NCBI GenBank assembly: GCA_963764685.1
Contig: CAVXTT010000010.1
Span: forward strand, 1 to 45,697
Length of the DNA stretch: 45,697 bases
Direction of reading: 5' to 3'
Source of the DNA: CAVXTT01 sp963764685
GTDB lineage: Bacteria; Bacteroidota; Ignavibacteria; Ignavibacteriales; Ignavibacteriaceae
In this document: piece after piece, positions 34,955 to 44,483 of the stretch
How positions within the stretch are numbered: position 1 is the first letter of the stretch
How the letters are laid out: each line of letters opens with the position of its first letter
Made by a program: the position numbers and the translations under genes
The notes under the pieces: generated by a model
The model's input: the letters and a program-made list of their open reading frames with translations, nothing else
What the model was told of the DNA's origin: nothing
The model's database searches: none

Positions 34955-35654
34955 TATTCCGGCTGAAGTAAAAAAATTCCTAAGTAAGGAAGAACTTTTC
35001 AGACAGATTGCGGATGAGTTAAAGGAAAAATTAGAAGAAAGTTCAATTCTAAGAAAGTATTTTTATCTTGCTGTCTCCGGAGGTTCTACTCCCCTTCTTT
35101 TATTTGAGCTGATCGGGAGAGAATATATTGATCTGCCCTGGGAAACTCTCAGGTTATTCTGGGTCGATGAAAGGATGGTAACAGGAGATGATATTGAAAG
35201 CAACTATGGGACAGCAAAAAGAATTATGCTGGAACACATTCCTCTCCCCTCATCAAACATACATTTTATAAATGGCAGCAATGCCCCCGAACTGGAAAAT
35301 GTAAGATATTCATCTGAAATCCGGAATACTGTACCTCTTAAAAATAATCTGCCTGCTTTTGATCTTATATGGCTTGGTTTAGGAGTGGATGGGCATACCG
35401 CTTCTTTGTTCCCCGGAAAAGCTTTAATTAATTCAACGGAAATAACTGGAATATCCGAACATCCTATTACCGGGCAAAAAAGAATTACCTTAACGGAACA
35501 GACGATTAATAATGCGAATGAGGTGATTTTTATTGTGACTGGTTCGGAAAAAGTAGCTATTGTTAATGAAATCCTGGGAAGCAAGCGGCAGTCTGTTCCT
35601 GCTGCAAGGATTAAACCAGTCAATGGAAAATTCAAATGGTATTTGTGTTTTTAA
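34929..35654 (+). CDS. pgl: 6-phosphogluconolactonase (DevB type)
   Basis: It hydrolyses the lactone made by Zwf to 6-phosphogluconate, which Gnd then uses, so the operon holds all three oxidative steps. Family motifs: YFYLAVSGGSTPLLLFELI, LFWVDERMVTGDDIESNYGTA, FDLIWLGLGVDGHTASLFPG and the late INNANEVIFIVTGSEK. At 241 residues it has a normal length. The longest start is ATG 34929, inside zwf; an in-frame GTG at 34944 is an alternative, and neither has a clear ribosome binding site, in keeping with coupling to zwf. Confidence 0.92.
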   Translation: MTGCIVNYDIPAEVKKFLSKEELFRQIADELKEKLEESSILRKYFYLAVSGGSTPLLLFELIGREYIDLPWETLRLFWVDERMVTGDDIESNYGTAKRIMLEHIPLPSSNIHFINGSNAPELENVRYSSEIRNTVPLKNNLPAFDLIWLGLGVDGHTASLFPGKALINSTEITGISEHPITGQKRITLTEQTINNANEVIFIVTGSEKVAIVNEILGSKRQSVPAARIKPVNGKFKWYLCF

Positions 35655-36110
35655 AGAGAATTTTTTTAATCCCTTCTGCGTCTCCCCACTAATCTCTTAC
35701 ATTTCAAAGAAATAAGCAGGGTATTAGTTTTCTGGAGTTATCAAAATCCGGGGAATTTGGACAGGGAGAAAAATAATTAAAGCACCTACCTTGTTTTTTA
35801 TTCTGCACGGACGGTGCTGAGACAGCGCCCGGACAATGCTCAGGCAAAAACCGGACAAATAAGCCTGACAGTCTGCCTCTGCGTCATCCGGTCATTATTC
35901 ATTCAAAATATCAGCGTCGGCAAATTGGAAGTCAAATCCCGTGAAAATTTTTTAAATACAATTTCTTTAAATTTTTTCAGCGGGCAGCTATCTTTGTGCT
36001 CACTCATATTACCAACACAGTCAATTGCGTCGAACTAGTAAGGTCACTTTGTCAAGAAGCTTCGCAATAACCAACTTATGAGAATGCTCCTTGCTCCTTC
36101 TTTAAAAGAC
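35655..36110. other. Convergent intergenic spacer
   Basis: These 456 bases lie between pgl and the leftward outer-membrane gene. There is a GC-richer island with 22-bp tandem units at 35808-35873 in otherwise AT-rich sequence. I see no coding frame with a start signal, and no obvious terminator follows pgl. Confidence 0.5.
35808..35873. repeat. Three contiguous 22-bp units
   Basis: Units begin CGGAC at 35808, 35830 and 35852, each exactly 22 bases. Units 1 and 2 share CGGAC, TGCT, AG and CA at fixed offsets; unit 3 keeps CGGACAA. TCAGGC in unit 2 can pair with GCCTGA in unit 3. The copies are divergent, so the array is old or only loosely constrained. Confidence 0.65.
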
Positions 36111-37245
36111 TTATAATGAAGTACCTACCTTCAGGCGGAAATTCAATAGTATTGATGTAAATGCCGCCTTCCCATGGGCATCTTCAGAAAAGATTGCCGA
36201 TGGTCCTATAGCAAATGCACTGAATCCCCAGCTCTCGAAATATTTTCTGAACCATAATATCAAAAACATACTGGTTAGGACGTACATCACTATTAAACAT
36301 TGCATCGAAACGGAAATCAAATGTACTGCCTGCCAGCGATAATTCTCTGCCGGTATAGCCGATATGCCACTCATCCAGGTAATGTGCAGTATATACCTTA
36401 CCTCTTGTTGATCCGAAGAAACTGATAGGATATCTGAATTCCCAGTTAAAATATGAGCCGTCTATTATCTTTGCCTGGTAGTCCGGAGTATCATATCTCT
36501 GGAATTCCTCCAAATCAGATGCTGTTGGTTCGCTTATTGATTCAAGATAACCGATCTCGAAAAAGTTACCGAAAGGAAGAACATAGCTGATCTGATACCC
36601 TACTGTACCATAAAGATTGTTATGATTATTCTCCTGCTTTATTTCTGTAAATGCATTTACAGAACTATAGGCTCCTCCTGAGAACCCGAGGATATGAAAG
36701 TTCGCTTCCACCAGGTTGGTTTCAAGGGGACCTGAATATGGTGTACCCAGTCCAAAAGATATTCCGATATCCTTTTTAATCGGGACACCAAACCGCTCTC
36801 CGCCGAACAACTGCAGGAAAGGATTGATATAATGCAGTCCGGGTGATATCTGCGCTAATGTAGCAGGACCAACTATTTTATTGATCCTTATCTTTTCAAA
36901 GACTCTTGAAAAAACACTGCCATAGTGGAGATCTTCTTCCAGATTGATCTTAAAGGGGAAGGTGGCAATCTTTGCTCTCGTCTCCGGAGTAAATGCAAGG
37001 TACGGGTACAGCACCCCTTTAATTGAGACTGTCTGATTATTCGGATCTCTTAAATCTGCAATTATTTCTGCCTTTGGATCGGGTGGATCAATAAAGACTT
37101 CATTCTGAATAAGTAAAAATAAACTATCATCAAGGGGTTCCATTTGATAGAATAGTATCTGTTCTTCCTCCTCGGTTTGTGCAAACAGAACACCGGTTGA
37201 TTGTAAACCTGCCAGGATGATTATAAGAAGTAATATTTTTTTCAT
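36111..37245 (-). CDS. Predicted outer-membrane beta-barrel protein (one frameshift)
   Basis: A signal peptide (about 22 residues, ending VLFAQ) precedes a negatively charged stretch, an N-terminal domain of about 110 residues (IKGVLYPYLAFTPETRAKI), and alternating amphipathic strands through the C-terminus: GISFGLGTPYSG, FEIGYLESISEP and FNWEFRYPISFFG. The frame ends wrongly at 36184. One extra G in the run GGGG (plus-strand C 36226-36229) shifts it. Corrected, it continues RELGFSAFAIGPSAIFSEDAHGKAA and FTSILLNFRLKVGTSL, a barrel-like final strand. The 1135-base length is one over a codon multiple, giving about 377 residues. It sits 17 bases after the GldM-like gene, so it may be the outer-membrane partner of that motor. 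Confidence 0.7.
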
Positions 37246-37262
37246 TTTTCTTTATTCCGATT

Positions 37263-38223
37263 TTATTTTGAATAACCTGTAAAAATAAACTGATCACCGA
37301 CCTGTACCCTGTCTTTTGTTTTTTCATCCATTACGGTAAAAAAGAAATTTGCCTTATATCTACCGCTTGGGTCACGGGAATTTTCATTTTTATCGAGCCA
37401 GTTATCAAAACGGTCTTCTGTAGGTGGCAAGGTTTAAAGAAACATTATAAACAAGATTGCCATTTGCAGTCCGCACTGGTCCGGTAACCGAAATAGGGCC
37501 GGTATGTATTACCTTTAACTGGTCAGGTCTTTCATCGATAATTGTTACATTGAATCCGGTTACTCTTTGCAGATCTTTAACATATATTTCATCCCCATCC
37601 ATTTTAGTGGTTACCTTCTCAATTTTAATCTGTGGTGGTTTGTTGGGTAAAACTTTCATCTTCTCCTGTTGATTACCAAACTTTACTATTATTTCCGACT
37701 GGTCAGTAAGATCAAATTTGCTCTCTTTGCCTGGCTGGATAATTGCGATGGGCTGACCCATATTCCTTGGATCAAAGATGTACGAAGGTACATTTCCATT
37801 GTTCTTTGCAACATTCCAGGTATTCTGAATAAAAGTTTGTTGTATGGATAAAGGAAGTTGTCCGAGTGTTTGTTCTTTTTCCGGCGGTTCTTCAATAATG
37901 GGATTTCTTTCTTCAGGCGGGATCTCCTTGATTCTTTCGTTCAGCAAATTGACAGTCTTGTTCAAAGATGCAAGTTTCTGTTTAAGCTCAACATTTTCTT
38001 CAGCGGCATTTTCAACTATCTTAATATCAAAATTTAATCCCAGGGAGTATAAAGAATCTATAAGTGCTACCAGCGAATCTCTTACACTTACATCCACAGC
38101 CTGTTCCTTTTTAACTACCCTGCTGAGATCAAGATCAGCCCCTTTAAGAGCAAGCACCGTAATAACAAAGATGTAGAGTACCTGGTAGATAATAAATTTG
38201 CTGTCTCTATTAGTTGTTCTCAT
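37263..38223 (-). CDS. GldM/PorM-like protein (one frameshift)
   Basis: The N-terminus, RDSKFIIYQVLYIFVITVLALKG at residues 6-28, matches the GldM pattern of a basic residue, a single helix with Tyr, and LALK/LALN at its end, followed by a long periplasmic part (coiled NVELKQKLASLNKTVNLLNE, then beta-rich domains). GldM/PorM spans the periplasm and transmits inner-membrane energy to the type IX secretion system. The first frame stops early at 37405. Removing one T (plus-strand A 37429-37430) continues it as LPPTEDRFDNWLDKNENS, DPSGRYKANFFFTVMDEKT and VGDQFIFTGYSK, to 319 residues. Shorter than classic GldM (about 510), so a divergent family member. It lies 8 bases after the stator-like gene. 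Confidence 0.6.
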
Positions 38224-38231
38224 AACTGCTC

Positions 38232-39205
38232 TTACTTCTTTACTATAGATTCAAGTGCTTTGAGTCCGGCAAGCGTCTTTTCATCACTTAAAGAAGATGA
38301 GGCCTGGGTAATTGAATCTGCCAGGGATTTAACCTGTTGAAGTTTTTCAGGAGAAAGATTTTGCATGTTATTCAGTTTTTCCATAAGAGCAAAAACCGAA
38401 GCTAAAGTTTTTATTGATTACATCACTCACTTTTGATGTATATTCAAGAACTGCTTTATATTGTTCAAGATCCTGGGGTGAAAATTCAGGAACGACTTGA
38501 TTTGAATTGCTGCTCATCTGTTTTATTAAATTCTTTGAATTTTCTATCTGAATGCGGGAAAAATATCTTTCGCGGATGTCTTTAATATGATTCACTACAT
38601 TCTGGAATTCAACGCCAAGCTGATCCAGTACCGGCTCAAACAATTTTCCGATAGCCAGTACAATTAAAGCTTTTATCTCAAAAGGAACTGATAATCCGAG
38701 AAAGACTTCCTCTCCGAGTTTAATACTGATAAGCAGAACAGCTGCTCCAATTAAGTGGCAGTGCTGTTGAAATACTATCAATGACTGTTGCATAAGAATT
38801 AATTACCCGGTCTATTGTTTCCGAAACAGGTGTGCGGGCAATTTCTACTTTCAGTTTGTTATAAGCCAGGTATGCCATAAAAAAGAACAATCCGTATACT
38901 ACTACCGGCATCCACCAGAAGCTGTAAGGAGTAATGGTTTCCTGTGCCGGCTGCCAGGTAGGAAAAAGAGCCTTTGCCAGATCAATCGATACATTTCCAA
39001 GTAGAGGAACGTATGAAAGATCAAGAAAGAAAGAAAAGATTAAAGCAATAAATGAGATCATTGCCGGTTTTATTATCAATGAAAAGCGGATCTTACTTAT
39101 TGCAGATATCTTATACTTGTCAATCTCTTCTTCCAAACCGTTATTTAAGTAAATTTCAGAAAATGGATTTACATTACCGTTAACAGTATTAACGTTCTTT
39201 AGCAT
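38232..39205 (-). CDS. Inner-membrane stator-like protein, GldL/MotA-like (two frameshifts)
   Basis: The joined 323-residue protein has about four helices: IKPAMISFIALIFSFFLDL, WWMPVVVYGLFFFMAYLAY, ALPLIGAAVLLISIKLG, and FEIKALIVLAIGKLFEPV. The ALPLIGAA turn between helices resembles the TolQ/ExbB/MotA pore motif only loosely. The C-terminal third is helical and cytoplasmic (YKAVLEYTSKVSDVINKNF, LSPEKLQQVKSLADSITQ), as in GldL. Breaks lie at about 38753 and 38400, each one extra base, and the 974-base length fits two insertions. It starts at an ATG behind GAGG. With the GldM-like gene directly downstream it makes a stator plus periplasmic-partner pair. GldL is my preferred name by context; the helix count is closer to MotA. 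Confidence 0.5.
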
Positions 39206-39637
39206 TTGCAGACCTCGATTGTAACTCTTAAATTTTAATAATTTGTGAATATTTCCAGGATTTTTCTCAACTTCTGTACCAGTAACAAATAATTGAGTAA
39301 TTTAATATATAATCTTGCTTTATGATTGTTCCCCTGGAAATGCAGATTCAATTTTTGAACTTGAAGTACTAATGTTAGATTAAGGCAGTACAAATAATGT
39401 ACTTTGCAGCGAAAATTCCAATATAATAGTACCTGAGAATTAATTATCAGGACACATTAGGACCTAATATTTGAAGTTGTACTTTCCTTTCTTAGACACT
39501 GTCAAAGCGGATAAAAGCTTAATTTATAATAAATTAGCTATAATTACAGGTCATCTTTACCACTTTGTAACTTTTTTTACACTCAGTGCTTCAAAATCAT
39601 CCCTGGATCATCAGAATTTACAAAGAATTTCCTAATT
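39206..39637. other. Divergent promoter region
   Basis: These 432 AT-rich bases lie between the leftward motor-like operon and the rightward GH13 gene. I see no repeat family and no coding frame. Promoters for both directions must lie here but cannot be assigned with confidence. Confidence 0.45.
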
Positions 39638-41130
39638 TTGCATTGTAATTTATCTACCGATCAGGCAGTGAATCCCAGATTATATGAAATAAATACCCGT
39701 GTATGGCTTAAAAGTTTTGGATCGAAATTATCCGATGTCCCCCTGGATTATTATTCAGGCCTTGCAGAACTTGGCATTACCTCCATTTGGTTTATGGGAG
39801 TATGGAAGACCTGTGACTCAATAATTAATAAATGCTGCTTTTCAAATGATCTTATTACAAGTTATCAGAAAAGTCTTAAGAATTGGGCACGTATTGATGT
39901 TATTGGATCTCCTTATTCTATTGACTATTACGAAATAAATCCCCTTATCGGTACCGCTGAAGAACTCCTGAAAACTAAAGAGATACTGAATAAACTTGGA
40001 ATAAAACTGATTCTCGACTTCGTTCCAAACCATTTCGGTGCTGAATCCAGGTATATAAAATCAAACCCGGAAATATTTCTTCCGGCCACAGAAGAATTCA
40101 TTGAAAAAGACTCTTTTACGTTTTACCGTCCTTTTGATGGGGAACTAATATTTGCACACGGGAGAGATCCTCTGTTTCCAGCCTGGTCTGATACTATTCA
40201 GGTAAACTATTTTAGTACAGGCTGCACGCGATTTTATGATTAACATCCTGAAGGATATCAGTCTGTTATGCGATGGAGTAAGATGCGATATGGCGATGCT
40301 TCCTTTAAATAATGTATTCTACAATTCCTGGATAGGGGTTCTCAACAAAATGAATTTTCCAAAGCCTGCCGGGGAGTTCTGGGGGATTGCTATTAAAGAG
40401 ATAAAAAATATTAAAAAGGATTTTCTGTTTATTGCAGAGACATACTGGGATCTTGAATGGGATCTTCAGCAATTGGGGTTTGATTACACCTATGACAAAA
40501 GATTGACTGACCGGCTTGGTTCAGCCGATATCGCCAGTATTAAGGCTCATCTGCATGCTGATCTCATATACCAGGAGAAATCCGTCCGGTTTCTTGAAAA
40601 TCATGATGAGCAAAGGGCAGTTGCTAAATTCGGAAAATACAAATCACTTGCTGCTGCAACTATAATTACCACAATCCCGGGAATGAAACTTTTTTACGAC
40701 GGACAATTTTCAGGATATAAATCCAAAGTTCCTGTACAGCTGGGACGAGAACCGCTGAAAAGGGATCAAACACAGTTAAGAAATATTATGACCGTCTGCT
40801 AAGGATAACCAAGTCTTCTATCTATGACTCCGGGCAAATGGGAAATGCTTGAGCCAAGAAGTGCAGGACCCGGCAATTATTTATTTGAAAATTTTCTTGT
40901 TTGGCAATGGAAATCAGATAATCGCAGCACATCTCATAATAATTAATTATTTTGAAAACACATCCCAGTGCAGATTAAAATTTCCGCTTAATACGTCTAA
41001 TTATCATCTCGAGCTGCAGGATCTGCTGACAGGGCAGCGCTATATCAGGCTTGTCTCTGAAATCAATGAAATTGGTATGTTCATTGAATTAAAAGGGTAT
41101 CAGGCTCACATCTTCGAATTCTTTCTTTGA
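39638..41130 (+). CDS. GH13 alpha-amylase family glycoside hydrolase (four single-base frameshifts)
   Basis: The joined protein has about 496 residues. It shows the GH13 landmarks: NPRLYEINTRVWL start, ILDFVPNHFG (motif I), LCDGVRCDMAMLP (motif II with the Asp nucleophile), FIAETYWDLEWDL (motif III with the Glu acid/base), RFLENHDEQRA (motif IV) and a C-terminal beta domain (LELQDLLTGQRYIRLVSEINEIG). Frame breaks: an extra T at 40232-40235, a missing A near 40781, an extra G at 40832-40834, and one more extra base near 40930. It has no signal peptide, so it may act on intracellular glucans. The start is TTG 39638 or GTG 39668; both are weak. The breaks could be assembly errors or decay. Confidence 0.82.
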
Positions 41131-41246
41131 TACATAAATCAAAGGCTCCGCTCCCCTCACAACATTTTAATCAATAGTTATTAGAATTAATCAGCCGTCG
41201 GGCTTTAGTCAATTTTCCTCGTGAAGCCGGGACTGATGGTCTAAAA

Positions 41247-41501
41247 TTATATAAGCTTCCCATATTGTGAAACGAATTTAGCTATCAAATCGTGTTTTAA
41301 TTCATCAAATACCGACTGATATTCTAAATCAATCTCTTCAACAGGTTTAATTGTCATTTCAGACAGATATTTCAGATTAAGCTCCTTTAATGAAGCAATT
41401 GAAGCCTGACAAACAATTACTCTTAAAAAAAGATCCAGTACCGCTTCACCTGGATCAGCTTCAAAATCAAATCCTTCAATCAACTTAAATATATCATCCA
41501 T
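41247..41501 (-). CDS. Small acidic protein, unknown function
   Basis: The 84-residue protein is acidic and mostly helical (MDDIFKLIEGFDFEADPGEAV, then LKELNLKYLSEMTIKPVEEI). AGGA lies 9 bases before the ATG at 41501. I recognise no family and there is no signal peptide. It is convergent with the GH13 gene and divergent from the FemAB-like gene. Confidence 0.5.
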   Translation of the reverse strand: MDDIFKLIEGFDFEADPGEAVLDLFLRVIVCQASIASLKELNLKYLSEMTIKPVEEIDLEYQSVFDELKHDLIAKFVSQYGKLI

Positions 41502-41725
41502 AATAAAATCCTCAGTTTAGGAACACGTTACATTTTGATAATAAGACAAACTTCTAAAAATAGATGTGCTCAATAATTTAATAGAACCCCTCTCACATTT
41601 GTCCCTCCTCATACTACCTCCTTATTCCTCTTTTATTTGATTGTTATTTCCATAATGAAGGACTAACATCACTTTATCGTTCATTCTTTATTTTGATATT
41701 AGGGAGAGTAATTGATTCAGAATTA

Positions 41726-42739
41726 ATGCACATCACTAAAAATTATTTAATCCCCCGCTCAAAATGGGTTAACTTGTTAAAAACAAGCCCTGTATCAACG
41801 CCTTTCCAATCACCGGATTACTTTGATTTCCTCAATTCAGTTCCGGGTCTTTCTGCCGAAGCTTATGCTGTTGAAAAGAATAACGAACTCCTTGCCCTTT
41901 GTGTAATAGTCCTGCAAAAAGAAGCTGGTATTAAAAGTTATTTTTCCAGGAGAGGAATTATATATGGAGGACCATTAATAAAAGAGAATGATTCCAATGC
42001 CCTCGATACTCTGCTGAAAAAGTTAAATATTGATATGAAAACAAAAGTCATCTATGTGGAGACCCGAAACTCCGATAGTTATTCATATTATAAAGATACA
42101 TTTCAAAAAAACGGATGGACATATCAACCGGAATTAAATTTTCACCTGGATTGTTCGACAGAAGAAATTGCCTGGAAAAACTTTAACACCAGCCGTAAAA
42201 GACAGATAAGAAAAGCATTAAAAAATGGGGTCATAGTTGAACCCGCAGCAGATATCACCGAAGTTGGAGAATTTTATGAACTGCTGAAAGAACTCTATGC
42301 GAATAAAATAAAAAAACCTCTTCCTTCTGCAGAATTCTTTATTAGGCTCTATAAAACTGATCTTGCAAAATTTCTTCTGGTAAAACTCAATGGGAGAATA
42401 ATCGGTGGAATTACAGCACCCCTGCTTGATAAAACCATTTTTGAATTAAACATTTGCGGTCTCGACCAGGAATTTAAGGATGCTTATCCCAGTGTAATGG
42501 CTACTTTTGCAGCCATTGAATATGGTTATAAAAATGGATTCAGGAAATTTGATTTTATGGGAGCCGGATCACCTGATGAGGATTATGGTGTTAGAGAATT
42601 CAAATCAAAGTTCGGCGGGACACAAGTAGAAAATGGAAGATTTATTAAAGTTTTTAATCCCGCTCTCTACAATCTTGGAAAGCTTGCTGTTAATAAATTC
42701 AATTGGCTTACGGTACAAAAATCACATTCCATTTTTTGA
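41726..42739 (+). CDS. FemAB/GNAT-like acyltransferase-fold protein
   Basis: The protein has a tandem GNAT layout typical of FemAB-type enzymes. The N-terminal module starts TPFQSPDYFDFLNSVPG, with RRGIIYGGPLIKEN after its core. The basic segment FNTSRKRQIRKALKNGVIV lies near residues 150-170. The C-terminal module has FLLVKLNGRIIGGITAPLLDKTIFELNICGLDQEF and GFRKFDFMGAGSPDEDYGVREFKSKFGG. Relatives add amino acids to peptidoglycan or modify surface glycans. The longest frame starts at TTG 41693; an ATG at 41726 is preferred, although AGGGAGAG sits upstream of both. The substrate is unknown. Confidence 0.72.
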   Translation: MHITKNYLIPRSKWVNLLKTSPVSTPFQSPDYFDFLNSVPGLSAEAYAVEKNNELLALCVIVLQKEAGIKSYFSRRGIIYGGPLIKENDSNALDTLLKKLNIDMKTKVIYVETRNSDSYSYYKDTFQKNGWTYQPELNFHLDCSTEEIAWKNFNTSRKRQIRKALKNGVIVEPAADITEVGEFYELLKELYANKIKKPLPSAEFFIRLYKTDLAKFLLVKLNGRIIGGITAPLLDKTIFELNICGLDQEFKDAYPSVMATFAAIEYGYKNGFRKFDFMGAGSPDEDYGVREFKSKFGGTQVENGRFIKVFNPALYNLGKLAVNKFNWLTVQKSHSIF

Positions 42740-42896
42740 ACGATTTCTTATCTATTCAAATTCCCTGGTTCAATTATTGAAATTTGAATATAGCTTTTTG
42801 TACTATCACTACTTTTTACTTATCAATTAAGCTCAAATTAGAACAAAATTCAAATGGCATATTAATTGGCACTTCGAAATTAAAAACAGGATAAAA

Positions 42897-43493
42897 ATGA
42901 GAAAACTCTTACTGTTGCTGCCTGTTATTGCATTAATATTCACAGGTTGTTACCCCCATTATGATCCTGAAATTTCAAGCTCGGGGGGGAACCAAGAGGA
43001 GGTACTAAAGAACGGCAGCTTTGAATTAACTTCAGACGGTGTAATCCCGGAGCTCTGGAACCAGAGTATTACAGGAGACCCTGGGTTTTATTATTTCAGT
43101 CTTGACGCAGATAATTATAAAGAGGGACAGAATGGTCTAAAAGTTTGTTATCTGGAATCGCTTGCCCGCCCTGATTCAATACTGGGAGCCTGGGGAGGTT
43201 TATATCAAAAAATTTATACCCAAAACTGGGATGTTTCAGCCACTCACCGTCTTCAATACTGGTTTCGCACTGAAATTGGTAATTATCAGATCAGAATATT
43301 TAAGAACGGTAGTTTTAATACACCAGTACTTAATCAGATGTGCGGGCCGACCAATACGTGGATATTTTGTGATATACCATTTACCATCGATAGCTCAACT
43401 GAATTTATTGAAATATGGATTACAACAAAAAGCTCTCAGGCGAACAATGGTCTTGTCAGAGGCTGGATTGATGATATGAAAATATTGAAATGA
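42897..43493 (+). CDS. Lipoprotein with carbohydrate-binding-type jelly roll
   Basis: The 198-residue protein starts at an ATG behind AGGA. The lipobox IFTGC is at residues 14-18, after a basic start and hydrophobic core. The remainder is beta-rich: VLKNGSFELTSDGVIPELWNQ opens a CBM/galactose-binding-like module, with FRTEIGNYQIRIFKNGSF strands and a closing GWIDDMKILK, typical of the family's last strand. It probably anchors on a membrane and binds glycan. A terminator follows directly. Confidence 0.78.
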   Translation: MRKLLLLLPVIALIFTGCYPHYDPEISSSGGNQEEVLKNGSFELTSDGVIPELWNQSITGDPGFYYFSLDADNYKEGQNGLKVCYLESLARPDSILGAWGGLYQKIYTQNWDVSATHRLQYWFRTEIGNYQIRIFKNGSFNTPVLNQMCGPTNTWIFCDIPFTIDSSTEFIEIWITTKSSQANNGLVRGWIDDMKILK

Positions 43494-43509
43494 TTAGCCG
43501 TGTAATACT

Positions 43510-43549
43510 CCTTGGGAGGCTGTCGTTCCGCCAAGGCAGCCTCTTTTTA
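43510..43549 (+). terminator. Terminator of the lipoprotein gene
   Basis: GAGGCTG (43516-43522) pairs with CAGCCTC (43537-43543) and T follows for 5 bases. An extra CCTTGG/CCAAGG pair overlaps it. It lies about 20 bases after the lipoprotein stop and touches the stop of the leftward methyltransferase. Confidence 0.85.
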
Positions 43550-44290
43550 TTTCTCCGCTGTAATTACAAGATCCTTTGATGCTTCGGGCTCAAAATTCTT
43601 TCCTGATAAATTCTCATATAGATTAATATTCTTATAACCTTTTTCTGTGAGCAGATCATTCAGTTCAGAAGAAGTATATATAAATAACCGGGTTGTTATC
43701 AGTTCTCTTTGCGAAACAGCCTCTTTATGGAACTTGAGAATATTAAAATTGATTTCTTTATCGAAAAAATCATAGAACCTGATGTAATAATAGCTGTCTT
43801 TTTCAGTAATGTTTATTATCCTTTCATTTTTGCCTTTAACATATTCAAAATTCAGAATCTGCATCACTAATTTTCCTTTTGATCTAAGCATTTCGAAGGA
43901 ATTGGCAACTGCTTTATTTATTTTATCCTTAGATAGGTTAGCAAGTGTATTTCCAAGTGAAACTATCAGGTTGAATTTACCCGAATAATCTGATGGTATT
44001 TTATCAAGTTCCGCCTGGACAAATCGTATTTCTGTGTTGTATATACCTGCATTTATTTCCGCCTGCTCGATCATCTTTGATGATATATCAAATCCGGTTA
44101 CTTCTAATCCAAGGAGTGATAGTGCAATAGAATCAAGCCCTGTTCCGCTTCCCATATCAGCTGCACTTTTCATATACGGGTCAATAAAATTCTGAAGTGC
44201 CTCCTTCCGCCGTTGTATGGCAGCATCGAAATTTATCATTTTATCATAGAAAGAAGAGATGGAATCGAAGAATTCTTCATTTGTTTTCAT
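43547..44290 (-). CDS. Class I SAM-dependent methyltransferase
   Basis: The 247-residue protein begins at an ATG behind AGGAG. The SAM-binding loop AADMGSGTGLDSIALSLLG (residues about 41-59) is followed by VTGFDISSKMIEQAE with the acidic residue of strand 2, then FNLIVSLGNTLANLS and GKLVMQILNFEYV. This layout fits small-molecule methyltransferases of the Methyltransf_25 type. The substrate is not visible. It stands alone, convergent with the lipoprotein gene. Confidence 0.82.
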   Translation of the reverse strand: MKTNEEFFDSISSFYDKMINFDAAIQRRKEALQNFIDPYMKSAADMGSGTGLDSIALSLLGLEVTGFDISSKMIEQAEINAGIYNTEIRFVQAELDKIPSDYSGKFNLIVSLGNTLANLSKDKINKAVANSFEMLRSKGKLVMQILNFEYVKGKNERIINITEKDSYYYIRFYDFFDKEINFNILKFHKEAVSQRELITTRLFIYTSSELNDLLTEKGYKNINLYENLSGKNFEPEASKDLVITAEK

Positions 44291-44419
44291 AAAGCTCCTG
44301 CAGGATTCTGTTTAATTGTTAAAATAATATTTTTTTATGTGACTTACCTGACTCATTAGATTATGGTCTTCCCTTCAACCCGTTGGAAAGGAGAAGGAAC
44401 TACATTGTGTGATATTCCA

Positions 44420-44447
44420 TAAAAAAGGACAAGCTCTCGCCTGTCCT
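44420..44447 (-). terminator. Terminator of the RND transporter gene
   Basis: Read leftward, AGGACA pairs with TGTCCT (44442-44447 with 44426-44431) around a GC-rich loop and a T run follows (plus-strand A 44421-44426). It lies about 37 bases after the transporter stop. The arms match those of the GGACAG palindromes at 31.3-31.6 kb. Confidence 0.85.
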
Positions 44448-44483
44448 AATTTCCGCACTTACACACTTCCGAACTCTACAATT

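Noticed and set aside
41693..41725. TTG at 41693 as the start of the FemAB-like protein
   Set aside because: The AGGGAGAG site lies after it, and the extra residues do not resemble the family start, so the ATG at 41726 is preferred, with moderate doubt.
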